From Acidobacteriota bacterium (GTDB lineage: Bacteria; Acidobacteriota; UBA6911; JACOSC01), in NCBI GenBank assembly GCA_016179055.1, contig JACOSC010000079.1:1-48989 (forward strand): 48,989 bases of DNA, given 5' to 3'. A program made the translations under genes and the position numbers. This document shows positions 16,619 through 25,641 of this stretch, one piece after another (within the stretch, counting starts at the first letter, position 1; every line of letters starts with the position of its first letter). The notes below the pieces were generated by a model. The model did not search any database, was not told the DNA's origin, and saw only the letters and a program-made list of their open reading frames with translations.

Positions 16619-17299
16619 ATGGCACAAGTAGATGCGATCACCGCTCGAATTTCCTACCGCGACGTTTTATCAAACCATAAACTCTCGGGGCTTCTGGTGG
16701 GTTTCCTTATAGGCCTCTTGGGCGGCACGCTAAACTGCAGTCGTTCGCCGGTATCCAAGAGTTCCCCTGATTATATGAAGGCTGTTGAAGACGCGCGGAA
16801 GGCTAAGGACAAGAGCTTCAAAGAAGAAACGACTTCGCCGATTCCCGTGACCGCCAAGCCTAGCTTTACGGGCTTGGCCTATTATCCGATCGATCCGCAG
16901 TTCCGTATAGAAATCGTCGCCCAGCCATTCGGCCAACACGATACCGTTGAAATGTTGACTTCGTCGGGAGAAGTGCGCTCCTATCTGCGGTACGCTTTCG
17001 CCGACTTCCCCGTCGCCGGTCAGCGGGCACGCTTGACCATTTACGCGCTGAAGAAGGAAGGGCGCGTGCATTATTTTTTACCTTTCAAGGATTCCACTAA
17101 TGGCACGGAAACATACCCGGCCGGACGTTACCTCGAAGTGGAGATCGATTCGCAATGGAGAACAGTTTTAGATTTTAACAAGGCCTATAACCCTTATTGC
17201 GCCTATAACCGCGACTACTCATGCCCGATTCCGCCCGGCGAGAACTTTTTGAAAATTCCCATTCGCGCCGGTGAGCGGTATTTAGAAGTGAAGAGTTGA
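16619..17299 (+). CDS. DUF1684 domain protein, membrane-anchored
   Basis: 226 residues. An N-terminal hydrophobic segment (LSGLLVGFLIGLLGGTLNCS) could be a signal anchor or an unusual lipoprotein signal, with Asn just before the cysteine instead of Gly or Ala. The DUF1684 core is clear: FKDSTNGTETYPAGRYLEVE, then LDFNKAYNPYCAYNRDYSCP, then PPGENFLKIPIRAGER. The family has no established activity. ATG 16619 has GGAGA seven to eight bases upstream; an in-frame upstream start at 16568 lacks such a site. It is 52 bases ahead of the DUF4175 gene, so probably co-transcribed. Confidence 0.85.
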   Translation: MAQVDAITARISYRDVLSNHKLSGLLVGFLIGLLGGTLNCSRSPVSKSSPDYMKAVEDARKAKDKSFKEETTSPIPVTAKPSFTGLAYYPIDPQFRIEIVAQPFGQHDTVEMLTSSGEVRSYLRYAFADFPVAGQRARLTIYALKKEGRVHYFLPFKDSTNGTETYPAGRYLEVEIDSQWRTVLDFNKAYNPYCAYNRDYSCPIPPGENFLKIPIRAGERYLEVKS

Positions 17300-17351
17300 C
17301 CAGGCACGCGGGCCGCAGGCTGGGCAGACTTTGATTCGAGGATAGACGCTT

Positions 17352-20300
17352 ATGACACAGCCCTACGATTTGCTCATCGCCAAGATTAAGGCCGTGTCCC
17401 GCCGTTGGCGCGTCGCACGCTGGCTTAAAGGTCTGGCGATTACGCTGGCCTTCGCGTTGGCTAGTTTGTTCTTGAGCGTCTACATGGGACGACAACTTAG
17501 ATTCACTCCGGCGTCCATCTGGGTCTTGCGAGTTTTTGTCATCCTTTCGACAACCTTCGCCGCGGTGCGGTACCTGCTTTTGCCGGCGGGGCGGCGCGTG
17601 TCCTATGTCCAGGTCGCCCGCTTTATCGAAGAAAACTATCCGGAACTTCAAGAACGCCTCAGCAGCGCTGTGGAGATGGGAGCCGCGCCGTCCCAAGGGC
17701 CGAATATTTCGCCGGCGCTGACCGACAGGCTAATTGTGGATGCGCTTGAAAATACTCATCGAATCGATGTCCGCCGTCTAATTAAAAGCAGAGACCTCGC
17801 CGCCTTCGGCGGGCTCTCAGCGGCGATTCTCTTTGCCGCGATTTTCTCCTTGCTCCTGGGCCCCGCTTCGTTGCGCTATGGAGTAGGAAAACTTTTCCCT
17901 TACGGATCTCAGGCCGCGGCGCGGCCTACAGCCTATAAGGTCATGGTTACACCGGGCGATGTGGACATTGCTAAAGGCATTGACCTTAAGATCACTGCTC
18001 GGTTTGAAGGCTTAGTGCCGGAGAAGGTCGAGCTGATCAGTAAGGATTCCAATGCGGTCGAGTGGACGGCGCAGGCCATGACGACGGACTCGGAAAGCAA
18101 CGGTTTCACCCTAACACTGTTTAATCTAACCGCAAGCCGAGAATACTATGTCAGTGGTGAACAGATACAATCTCGTCATTTCCGAATCACCGTCGGCGAT
18201 ATACCACGCGTCGAGAAAATCAAGACGACTTACCACTACCCACCCTACACCGGCCTGCCGGAGCAAATCATCGAAAACGATGGCAACCTGTCGGCCGTTA
18301 AAGGAACGCAAGTGGATTTTCTCGCCGAAATCAATCAGTCCGTCACCGGCGCCAGGATCCTTTATAATGACGGCGCCTCTCAACCCATGACGGTCGCCGG
18401 GCAAGCCCTGCAGGCCCGTATCCCCGTTCTCAAGAACACCAGCTATGTGATACAAGTTACTGACCGGCGCGGTAAAATGTACCTCGCCTCGGAAGAATAT
18501 AGGATTGAAGCCCTGACCGACAATCCGCCTACCGTTGCGATGGTTAAGCCCGGCCGCGACCGCAAGGCCACTCGCCTGGAAGAAGTGCTGACCGAAGTAA
18601 AGGCCGAGGATGATTTCGAACTGTCTAATGTGGAGCTGGTTTATACCATCAACGGTGGCCAGGAGACCAGGGTCCTTTTGTTCGAGGGTCGCCGCGGCCG
18701 CGGCAAGAAAAATGTCTCGGCCACACACACCTTTTTTCTGGAAGATATGAGGCTCTCACCGGGAGATTTCGTTACGTATTACGCGCAGGCGCGTGATGGT
18801 GACCCGTCCCCGCGGCGGGTGGCTCGATCGGACATCTATTTTTTAGATATTACTCGCACGGACAAGGAATTTCGCCAGGTGCAGGCGGCCGACGGCGGGG
18901 AGTCCGAAGGCGGCAACGCCTTCCGTCAGTTGATCCAGCAGCAGCGTGAAGTTATTGCCGCCACATGGAAAGTCCTAAGCAATAAAGAGCAGTTTGACAA
19001 ACGGACTTACGCCGAAAATTTGCGGGCCCTGGTGTTGACCGAAGGGCGATTAAAGCAGGAAGCGAAAACGCTGGCGGAACAGATCAAGCAACGTATGCAA
19101 GTCTTCGGCGATGAGATGCTCAAGAAACTCTCAGAGTTTTTCAACCAAGCTTCCGAGAAAATGGGCGAGGCCGAATCGTGGCTTATGAAAGATCGACTGA
19201 CGGAAGCCTTGTCGCCGGAACGGGCCGCCTTGCAGGAACTGTTGAAAGCGGAGAGCCTCTTCAAGGAATTGCAGGTGGCTTACGGCAGCAGCAACAGTCC
19301 GAATAGCCGTTCGAGCGAGCGCTTGCTGGATGATCTCGAAGAGCTCTTCACCCTTGAGATGGACAAGTTGAAAAACCAGTACGAAACTTTGGCGCCGTCG
19401 CGGCGCGGCGATCGCGACGCACAGATGGATGCGATACGGCGCAAGCTCAAGGAATTGGCAGAGCGGCAGCAGAGAATCAATGAGCAGGCCCTGCAACTGG
19501 CGACAGGCCAGCCGGCGTTGAGCGGGGGCGGAAGCGGTCAGTCCATGCAAGCCCAGGCGCAAATGATGAAGGAGGTCGAAGAGCTCAAGCGACAACTCGA
19601 GCGACTCTCTCGCGATCAACCGGAGCGGGAAAAGCGCGCTCTGCAAGAGCAGCTTGAGCAGACTCTGACGGAGATGAAGAAATCGCTGGAGAAGCTGCGA
19701 CAGAATGACGCCGGCGCCGCCGCGGGCAGCGGCGCCCGCGCCCAACAACAACTCGAGCGCGCCCAGCGGCAGTTACAAAATACGCAGCAAGGCCGTTTGC
19801 GCGATCATATACGCGCGGCGCGTAAGAACATGGAGCAGATACTCGATCAACAAAACCAAATTGAAAAGGAAGTGCAGCGACTGAGCCGCAGCGACTCCGC
19901 GGCGACCCGATCCGCCGAGGCTACGCGCAAACGCCTCGCCAGCCGCAAAGAAAACCTGGCCGAGCAGGTTGAGCAGGCCAAAGCCGAAATCGATCGCATG
20001 ACTCAGGAGGCGCAAAGCGGGCGACGGCGCTTGCCATCTCCCGTGGGTGATAAGCTGAGGCAGGCCCGTGACACGCTGGCGCAAGAAAACCTGCCGGGGA
20101 AAATCCGTGAGGGAAAAGATCGGCTCGATCGAGGTCCTATGGAGCAAGCCCGCCGGCGCGAACACGCTATTTCAAGTGCGCTGGGCCAAGCGCTACAACG
20201 TCTAAAGGAAGCCGAGCAAAGCGCCGGCCAGTCGGAAGAGGAAAAGTTGGCGGAGGCGCTCTCCCGCACGCGCGACTTGATGGAAAATCTCAGTTCGCTA

Positions 20301-20966
20301 TCAGACCGTGTGCCGAGCCGGCAGGGCGATCGCCTCCGCCCGGAGGGAGCGGGGAAAGCGGAGGGTCGTCGGCCGGCCCAGGGACAGCCGTCCGCGAACC
20401 CGAGCACACCGTCCCCAAAGGATGGTCAGAACCGCTCGCCTCATGACGGCCAATCCGCTCAGAATGGTTCTCGCCGGAATCAAAACAGTCAAGCTCCCCC
20501 TCCTACCGGCTCGCCATCCGATCAAGGTCGCGGTACGCGGGGAAACCAGGGGCAAGAGCCGTCGCCTATGACGGGCACGATGTCCGGCAGCCCGCCCGTC
20601 GGCAGCCCGCCTGGCGCCGACTCGCTGGGTCGCCAAGTAGAGCGTGAACTGCAGGAGCGTATACGGGAAGCCGCGGAGCTGGCCGGTCGTATTCCCAATC
20701 GAGAACTGCGCGCCATGATGGAACAGATTCTTGGAGGCATGCGCCGCTTGGACGCCCAAGGCGCCGGCAACGATCCGCAATTTGTCGAGCGCCTGCGCAC
20801 GCAAGTTCTCGATCCACTGCAGCGCCTGGAATTGCAGATCAGCAAACAACTGGGCTTGATCATCGCTAAGAACAAATTGGCCACAATGGATGAGGATTCG
20901 GTACCGGAAGAATATCGCCGCTGGGTTGAACAGTATTATAAGGAGTTGGCGGAGAGGCAGAAATAG
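17352..20966 (+). CDS. DUF4175 family giant coiled-coil membrane protein
   Basis: 1204 residues. Three N-terminal membrane helices (about 25-45, 55-78 and 155-178), then immunoglobulin-like beta domains up to about residue 500. A very long charged coiled coil follows (about 520-1010) with many Gln/Glu/Arg-rich heptads such as LEQTLTEMKKSLEKLRQ. A Pro/Ser/Gly/Asn-rich linker (about 1010-1110) leads to a conserved helical C-terminus ending EEYRRWVEQYYKELAERQK. Proteins of this kind sit at the end of MoxR/VWA clusters. It may act as a long periplasmic strut or scaffold; no catalytic motif is visible. A GAGGA ribosome site precedes the ATG. Confidence 0.85.
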   Translation: MTQPYDLLIAKIKAVSRRWRVARWLKGLAITLAFALASLFLSVYMGRQLRFTPASIWVLRVFVILSTTFAAVRYLLLPAGRRVSYVQVARFIEENYPELQERLSSAVEMGAAPSQGPNISPALTDRLIVDALENTHRIDVRRLIKSRDLAAFGGLSAAILFAAIFSLLLGPASLRYGVGKLFPYGSQAAARPTAYKVMVTPGDVDIAKGIDLKITARFEGLVPEKVELISKDSNAVEWTAQAMTTDSESNGFTLTLFNLTASREYYVSGEQIQSRHFRITVGDIPRVEKIKTTYHYPPYTGLPEQIIENDGNLSAVKGTQVDFLAEINQSVTGARILYNDGASQPMTVAGQALQARIPVLKNTSYVIQVTDRRGKMYLASEEYRIEALTDNPPTVAMVKPGRDRKATRLEEVLTEVKAEDDFELSNVELVYTINGGQETRVLLFEGRRGRGKKNVSATHTFFLEDMRLSPGDFVTYYAQARDGDPSPRRVARSDIYFLDITRTDKEFRQVQAADGGESEGGNAFRQLIQQQREVIAATWKVLSNKEQFDKRTYAENLRALVLTEGRLKQEAKTLAEQIKQRMQVFGDEMLKKLSEFFNQASEKMGEAESWLMKDRLTEALSPERAALQELLKAESLFKELQVAYGSSNSPNSRSSERLLDDLEELFTLEMDKLKNQYETLAPSRRGDRDAQMDAIRRKLKELAERQQRINEQALQLATGQPALSGGGSGQSMQAQAQMMKEVEELKRQLERLSRDQPEREKRALQEQLEQTLTEMKKSLEKLRQNDAGAAAGSGARAQQQLERAQRQLQNTQQGRLRDHIRAARKNMEQILDQQNQIEKEVQRLSRSDSAATRSAEATRKRLASRKENLAEQVEQAKAEIDRMTQEAQSGRRRLPSPVGDKLRQARDTLAQENLPGKIREGKDRLDRGPMEQARRREHAISSALGQALQRLKEAEQSAGQSEEEKLAEALSRTRDLMENLSSLSDRVPSRQGDRLRPEGAGKAEGRRPAQGQPSANPSTPSPKDGQNRSPHDGQSAQNGSRRNQNSQAPPPTGSPSDQGRGTRGNQGQEPSPMTGTMSGSPPVGSPPGADSLGRQVERELQERIREAAELAGRIPNRELRAMMEQILGGMRRLDAQGAGNDPQFVERLRTQVLDPLQRLELQISKQLGLIIAKNKLATMDEDSVPEEYRRWVEQYYKELAERQK

Positions 20967-21077
20967 GCGGCCAAAACCGCGCGTGGCTCCTCATATCTCT
21001 TTGAAGGACGTCACGACTATTAAAAAAAGCGGAGGAGTTGTTCATTCCCCTTAGTGGGGCGCCGCGACGAATAAAGA

Positions 21078-21105
21078 ACAGAACCGCCTGCGGTAGCGGG
21101 CGGGG
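21078..21105. repeat. F-family 28-bp unit (copy 1)
   Basis: A unit of the form ACAGAACCG-CCT-GCGGTAGCG-GGCGGG sits just past the end of the DUF4175 gene. Related units occur at 45007-45034 and as an inverted pair at 24690-24769. Similarity between this copy and 45007 extends a further 25-30 bases downstream. Confidence 0.7.
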
Positions 21106-21147
21106 AGGCCGAGACAGGTAAGTCGGAGTGTGACATACCCGGCCGCA

Positions 21148-22143
21148 TTACAGTCTCGGCATTACGGGCTGCAAGAGACGAAAGATGAGCGCGGAAAGGA
21201 GCCCCGACAGCGGGATGGTTAAAATCCAGGCCCACAGGATGCGACGCGCCACCCCCCAGCGCACCGCGGTCAAGCGGCGTATAGAACCTACACCCATGAT
21301 GGCGCCGGTAATCGTATGGGTCGTGCTCACCGGAATGCCAAACCCGGCGCTGACCAAAATGGCAATGCCGCCCGCGCTCTCCGCGCAAAAGCCCCCTACC
21401 GGCTGCAACTTAGTTATGCGGCTCCCCATGGTATGGACGATCCGCCACCCGCCGGCCATTGTGCCGAGCGCAATCGCGAAGTGACAAATCAGAACCACCC
21501 AAAAAGGAATTGTGAATTTTTCGAGTTTGTGCGCCGTAAATAGCACGCCGGCAATGATACCCATCGTCTTCTGCGCGTCATTGGTGCCGTGCCCAAGGCT
21601 GAACAAGGCGGCGGAAAATAGTTGCAACCGCCGAAAATATTTATTCACTTTACCCGGATTGGAGTTACGGAAGAGCCAATAAACAATGGCTATCAGCGCG
21701 AAACCGAGCACCAAGCCGGCCACGGGCGCCAGTATGATGAACGCTATGGTCAGTCGCCATCCTTTCAGAATGATGACGCCCAAACCGGCTTTGGCGATAG
21801 CCGCGCCCGCATAGCCGCCCATTAGAGCATGGCTCGAGCTGGTCGGTAGGCCAAAATACCAAGTGATAATGTTCCATGCGGTCGCCCCAATCAGTCCGGT
21901 AAAGAGCACGTGCAGGTCAATCTGACTCAAGTCGATCATGCCGGAGCCTAAGGTCTTGGCGACGGCCGTGCCAAACGTAAACGCCGCAATAAAATTAAAA
22001 AACGCCGCCCAACTGACGGCTTGAAGCGGCGTAAGCACGCGCGTCGAAACAACGGTGGCTATCGAATTAGCCGCATCATGAAATCCATTACTAAAGTCAA
22101 AGGCGAGAGCGAGGAAAATGATGGCAATCACATAGTAGTCCAT
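21148..22143 (-). CDS. pit: Inorganic phosphate transporter, PiT family
   Basis: 331 residues with about ten membrane helices. Both PiT signatures are present: FDFSNGFHDAANSIATVVST near the N-terminus and SLGHGTNDAQKTMGI in the middle, each with the G-x-N/G-x-x-D-A motif that defines the family's inverted repeat. The protein imports phosphate, usually as a metal-phosphate complex, driven by the proton gradient. ATG has GGAGAGAG upstream on the minus strand. The PhoU-like DUF47 gene that often accompanies pit genes is absent on both sides. Convergent with the DUF4175 gene. Confidence 0.95.
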   Translation of the reverse strand: MDYYVIAIIFLALAFDFSNGFHDAANSIATVVSTRVLTPLQAVSWAAFFNFIAAFTFGTAVAKTLGSGMIDLSQIDLHVLFTGLIGATAWNIITWYFGLPTSSSHALMGGYAGAAIAKAGLGVIILKGWRLTIAFIILAPVAGLVLGFALIAIVYWLFRNSNPGKVNKYFRRLQLFSAALFSLGHGTNDAQKTMGIIAGVLFTAHKLEKFTIPFWVVLICHFAIALGTMAGGWRIVHTMGSRITKLQPVGGFCAESAGGIAILVSAGFGIPVSTTHTITGAIMGVGSIRRLTAVRWGVARRILWAWILTIPLSGLLSALIFRLLQPVMPRL

Positions 22144-22395
22144 ACGTAATAACTCTCTCCGATAGTAGGAGGCCTGTCTGCCGGTTTAGCACAATTTTAA
22201 TTCCGGTTCTAGTTTACATAAGGGTCGCATCCCCCGCAATGGGTACTGCGCCGGCCGGAAAGCTCAACCCCGAGGTTACTTGTTTCGTTTCTATTCTTGG
22301 CTTTGTGCTATACTCGCCGTTGCTCCATGATTATTTGGTTTTGGACCTGTACTGGTGCGAACTAATTGAACCACAAAAGGCACAGAAGACACAAA

Positions 22396-22549
22396 ATGGA
22401 CGAGAAAGCGATACTGGCGTTGTGCGACAGAGTAAGGCAGACCACATCGGCTTCAGGCGCTCGGATATTTACGTGCCTCGGGACATCGGCACGCCTTGCT
22501 GATCAACTTCGGCGCGCCTAAAATCCAATTCAAGAAACTCATTTTGTGA
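22396..22549 (+). pseudogene. GxxExxY family protein, internal-deletion copy
   Basis: The first 15 or so codons (ATGGACGAGAAAGCG...) match the start of the 550-912 gene at DNA level, and the last 100 or so bases (from GCTCGGATATTTACGTGCC to the stop) match its end, while about 210 bases of the centre are missing. The remaining 154 bases are not a multiple of three, so the frame is broken. The flanking inverted ends of copy 1 are preserved here (22371-22393 and 22545-22567). This is a decayed deletion derivative and would behave like a non-autonomous MITE if the ends are mobile. Confidence 0.8.
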
Positions 22550-22596
22550 TTTTTGTGCTTTATGTGGTCAATTTCTTGGGCTACTTGTCCGCTTCC

Positions 22597-22640
22597 GTCA
22601 TTTTGACCGAATCATTCAGTCATTATGACCGAATGATCCA
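22597..22640. repeat. 22-bp tandem duplication
   Basis: Two head-to-tail 22-base units, each GTCATT-T/A-TGACCGAAT-C/G-AT with 3 or so differences. Each unit also holds GTCATNNTGAC, a short palindrome, so it could bind a dimeric regulator. No gene start lies close by except the weak small ORF at 22808. Confidence 0.5.
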
Positions 22641-22807
22641 TCGAATCGCCTGCCCCAATTAATGCTCTTCCAGAAAAAATCGAGGCTTACGGACTTGGAC
22701 CATTTGTTGCTAATACCCGTATCAGAGCTTGGCGGTCAGACGATACTTAGTCGGCCGCCCTGATGGCGTCGAAACTAAGTCTGAAAAGGAATCAGGTATC
22801 AGAGGGT

Positions 22808-22978
22808 ATGGCGATAAAGCGATTGCTAACGACCGGAGCTATGTTGGCGATGTTGGCGGCCAGTTGTTCTTGGGGGTCATATGTTCTGACCAAAAGATTA
22901 TCGCCGGACGTGCTGAGAGAGATCGTATTGAGTTGCATTGCGATCCATACGAAAAGCATTTCCTCGGCGAGTGAGTGA
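22808..22978 (+). CDS. Possible small lipoprotein-like ORF
   Basis: Codes for 56 residues starting MAIKRLLTTGAMLAMLAAS, followed by CSWGS: a basic start, a hydrophobic stretch and a cysteine in a lipobox-like context. The rest has no family I recognise and ends abruptly, so this could be a truncated gene or chance. In-frame codons extend upstream to ATG 22763. No convincing ribosome site is seen. The surrounding interval 22641-23182 holds nothing else that I can support. Confidence 0.2.
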   Translation: MAIKRLLTTGAMLAMLAASCSWGSYVLTKRLSPDVLREIVLSCIAIHTKSISSASE

Positions 22979-23182
22979 CTTAATTGAACAGTGCTGTCGA
23001 CATGCAACACAGCACATCGCTCGGTAGGAGATGCTAACGGGCCCGCTGGGGCATGGTCAGTAGCGGAGGTACCTGACCAAACCGCGCGGGCCCTCAAAGA
23101 TATTCCCCCCTTACGGGACGACTATTCCAAGGCTGGGGCGTTTTCGGACGCCTCGGCCTTGGCCATTGCGCGCCGCTGTTTT

Positions 23183-24568
23183 CTACCGTTTGTAACGCGC
23201 GGCGAGTTCTTCATACAGGTAGATAGCGCCGGCAATCGATTTCTTGAAATCGCCCAGATGCAGGCTCTCGTTCTCTGAGTGTGCGTTCGTGTACGGATCC
23301 TCCACTCCGATCAGCAAGGCCGGCGCCCCGCCGAGTACATTCGCAAAAGGACCAACAAAAGGAATACTACCGCCGGCGCCGATATAAACCGCTTCTCGTC
23401 CAAAACCCTTCGTCATGGCGGCATGCGCCGCCTCAAAAGCCGGTCCTTCCGGCTTGGTTATCCACCAAGATCCCGCCTGTTCAGATATTATTTTTACTTC
23501 CACGCCCCAAGGCGCATGCGCTTTAAGATGGTCGGTAAGACGCTTGATGGTCTTGATCGGATCCATGTCGGGCACCGTGCGTATGCCGACCTTGGCCCAG
23601 GCGCTCTCGTTGATTATGTTGGCAACGGTCTTGCGATGGCTGGCCTCTATGGCGTTAACCGAGAGGGCCGGCAGGCGCCACAACTTTTCCAGAACGGACG
23701 CGTCGCCGCCGATGAACTGCACGCCTGGCAACAATTGCGCCTGTTCTCGGAATTCCTTTTCACCATATTCTAAGGACGCCAATGAAGCGCGCTCGACCGG
23801 CAACAAGGGGCGCACATCATCGTAGATTCCGGGGATGGTGATACGGCCGCTCGCATCAATCAAACTATCCAACATCTTGGCCAAGGCCAGCACCGGATCG
23901 GGACTCGGGCCGCCCCACATGCCGGAATGCACCGGATGATCCATGACGTGTACTTCCACCTCAACGGCGCTGATGCCGCGCAGCGACGTCGTTATCGAGG
24001 GAATGCCGACGTCAAAGTTGGCCGTATCGGTGAGCACAATCAGGTCTCCTTGGAGTTTGTTCTGATAGACCTGTAGGAAATGCTCGAGATGCTCTGAGCC
24101 GATTTCCTCTTCGCCTTCAATGACGACCTTGACGTTGACCGGCAGCTTGCCGGTTGAGCGCAGGTAGGAAACCACGGCCGATGTGTGTACGATAATGCCG
24201 GCTTTGTCATCCGCCGTTCCGCGTCCGAAGAGCCGGCCCTCTCGCTTGGTCGGCTCGAAGGGTGGAGATTTCCAAAGCTCGGCGCGGCCGGGCGGCTGCA
24301 CATCGTGGTGAGCATATAATAAGACCGTGGGCGCGTCAGGCGCGTGCAGCCAGTCACCGTAGACGTAAGGGTGCGCGTCTCCCACACGCAATACTTCAAC
24401 ATGGTCAAACCCAGCGGCAGTAAGCAAGGCGGCCACCGCCTGAGCCGATCGCTGCACTTCCTCCGGCGGGAACCCTGGAAAACTAACGCTCGGAATCCGC
24501 GCCAGGGACTTAAGTTCTTCCACGAATTTGTCAAAATGTTGGTCGGCATATTGTATAGCTTTATTCAT
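23183..24568 (-). CDS. M20 family dipeptidase
   Basis: 461 residues, the usual length for M20 dipeptidases of the carnosinase type. Metal and catalytic motifs: LLYAHHDVQPPG (His87, Asp89), FGRGTADDKAG (Asp120), and the glutamates in EGEEEIGSEH. A dimerisation domain lies in the middle (about 190-310), with the C-terminal IGAGGSIPFV loop carrying further active-site residues. It hydrolyses short peptides in the cytoplasm. ATG 24568 is chosen because GGAGGA lies five bases upstream; 20 in-frame codons before it lack one. Stands alone. Confidence 0.9.
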   Translation of the reverse strand: MNKAIQYADQHFDKFVEELKSLARIPSVSFPGFPPEEVQRSAQAVAALLTAAGFDHVEVLRVGDAHPYVYGDWLHAPDAPTVLLYAHHDVQPPGRAELWKSPPFEPTKREGRLFGRGTADDKAGIIVHTSAVVSYLRSTGKLPVNVKVVIEGEEEIGSEHLEHFLQVYQNKLQGDLIVLTDTANFDVGIPSITTSLRGISAVEVEVHVMDHPVHSGMWGGPSPDPVLALAKMLDSLIDASGRITIPGIYDDVRPLLPVERASLASLEYGEKEFREQAQLLPGVQFIGGDASVLEKLWRLPALSVNAIEASHRKTVANIINESAWAKVGIRTVPDMDPIKTIKRLTDHLKAHAPWGVEVKIISEQAGSWWITKPEGPAFEAAHAAMTKGFGREAVYIGAGGSIPFVGPFANVLGGAPALLIGVEDPYTNAHSENESLHLGDFKKSIAGAIYLYEELAARYKR

Positions 24569-24689
24569 AAAATCCTCCAATAAGATTAAGTAGGTTCGAC
24601 CGGCCCCCAGGCCATAATGATCATCCATCCATTAATGCGCCACTATACTTCGAGCGGGCGTAAACTATTATTTTAGGGGGCCCACTCTT

Positions 24690-24769
24690 ACAGAACCGGG
24701 AGCGGTAGCGACCGGGTGGCGAACCCTTTCACAACGGGCCAACCCGGTCGCTACCGCTCCCGGTTCTGT
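24690..24769. repeat. Perfect 28-bp inverted pair of F-family units
   Basis: Bases 24690-24717 and 24742-24769 are exact reverse complements over 28 positions, with a 24-base loop. The arm begins ACAGAACCGGGAGCGGTAGC and is related to the single units at 21078 and 45007. It is upstream of the dipeptidase gene in a gap of about 450 bases; no gene was found around it. No U-run follows, so it is not a classical terminator. Confidence 0.85.
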
Positions 24770-25024
24770 TACTTTGTGACCGTTCAAAGTATATACCTAC
24801 GGGTGTGACGATCGGCAAGTCATGGTCAAGACGAGAGCTGTTTCTTGTACGCGGCGAGATCCATCATTAGACGAAATATCCAGAAGATGTCTTGCCGAAG
24901 TTTCACGGTGCGTACAACTACGGCCAACCTTGTCATAGCCTTGGATGCTGTATCTTTCAATAAAAAGTTTTTGGAAAAGTGGCACAGGCTTCCCGACTGT
25001 GTGGACAGGCAAGAGACCTGCCCT

Positions 25025-25454
25025 CGGAGTTTGGATATTATCCACAGGCCACGCGATGCCCAGCCATAGCCCAAAGCTTGTTCTTGTAGCTCCGTAGGAG
25101 CGAGCTATAATAGCCAGGGGCAAGCGCAGCGCAGCCCCTGGTATGTAAGACTATAGAAGTTTTAAGCCCTGAAAGGGCGGGCTACCTTCTGCGAAACTAC
25201 CGACCTCAATCCCAGACATAACGTTCATCCAACCCAACCCCGTATTTCCGGTACAAGACGCGCAGCTCATCCTGAAACGCGTGGCGCTAGTGTAAGAATT
25301 GATCTTCCTTAGTGCGCCCTTTCAGGGCTTACGCGCGAGGGGCGGTTTCTTTCCAGGGGCGGCGCTTCGCTTGCCCCTGGCTATTATAGAACGCTCCTCT
25401 GGAGCTTTGGGTTGTAAACGGCACCCCGCTCGATACCAAATGTCCAAACTCCAG
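25025..25454. repeat. Nested inverted repeat cassette II carrying a transposase tail
   Basis: Same nested plan as cassette I: GGAGTTTGGA (25026) with TGTCCAAACTCC (25441); AGCTCCGTAGGAGCG (25088) with CGCTCCTCTGGAGCT (25392); B hairpins at 25114-25141 and 25353-25380; GCCCTGAAAGGGCG (25166) with CGCCCTTTCAGGGC (about 25315). The centre holds the end of a transposase gene, listed separately. Confidence 0.8.
25206..25286 (-). pseudogene. REP-associated tyrosine transposase (Y1), C-terminal fragment
   Basis: A minus-strand open stretch of 26 codons ends with LYRKYGVGLDERYVWD and a stop. Ending on (Y/F/L)DERY(V/L)WD is typical of IS200-like/REP-associated tyrosine transposases. Upstream the frame closes at a TAG at 25287-25289, so only the tail remains. 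It lies exactly at the centre of cassette II, between the two C units. Confidence 0.6.
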
Positions 25455-25565
25455 GGACAGGCAAGAGGCCTGCCCCACTGTCTTTGTCCCATTCTGATGC
25501 CAAATGTCCTTCCTTAAGGTCTATAGAACCTGCCGGAATCACCCCTTAGCACAAACGGCTGATTA

Positions 25566-25594
25566 TTGCTTTTGCTCTAAAGGTCAAATATACT
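25566..25594 (+). promoter_or_regulatory. Predicted promoter of the SCP2 gene
   Basis: TTGCTT (25566-25571) and TATACT (25589-25594) with a 17-base spacer, 48 bases before the ATG. Consensus-based prediction. Confidence 0.45.
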
Positions 25595-25641
25595 GATTCG
25601 CATATAGGGTTACCAGTGTATTCTTATTTACGAGGAGGAAT

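Noticed and set aside
21020-21388. ORF of 122 codons overlapping the end of pit
   Set aside because: Minus-strand shadow in another frame; its C-terminal part is the F repeat.
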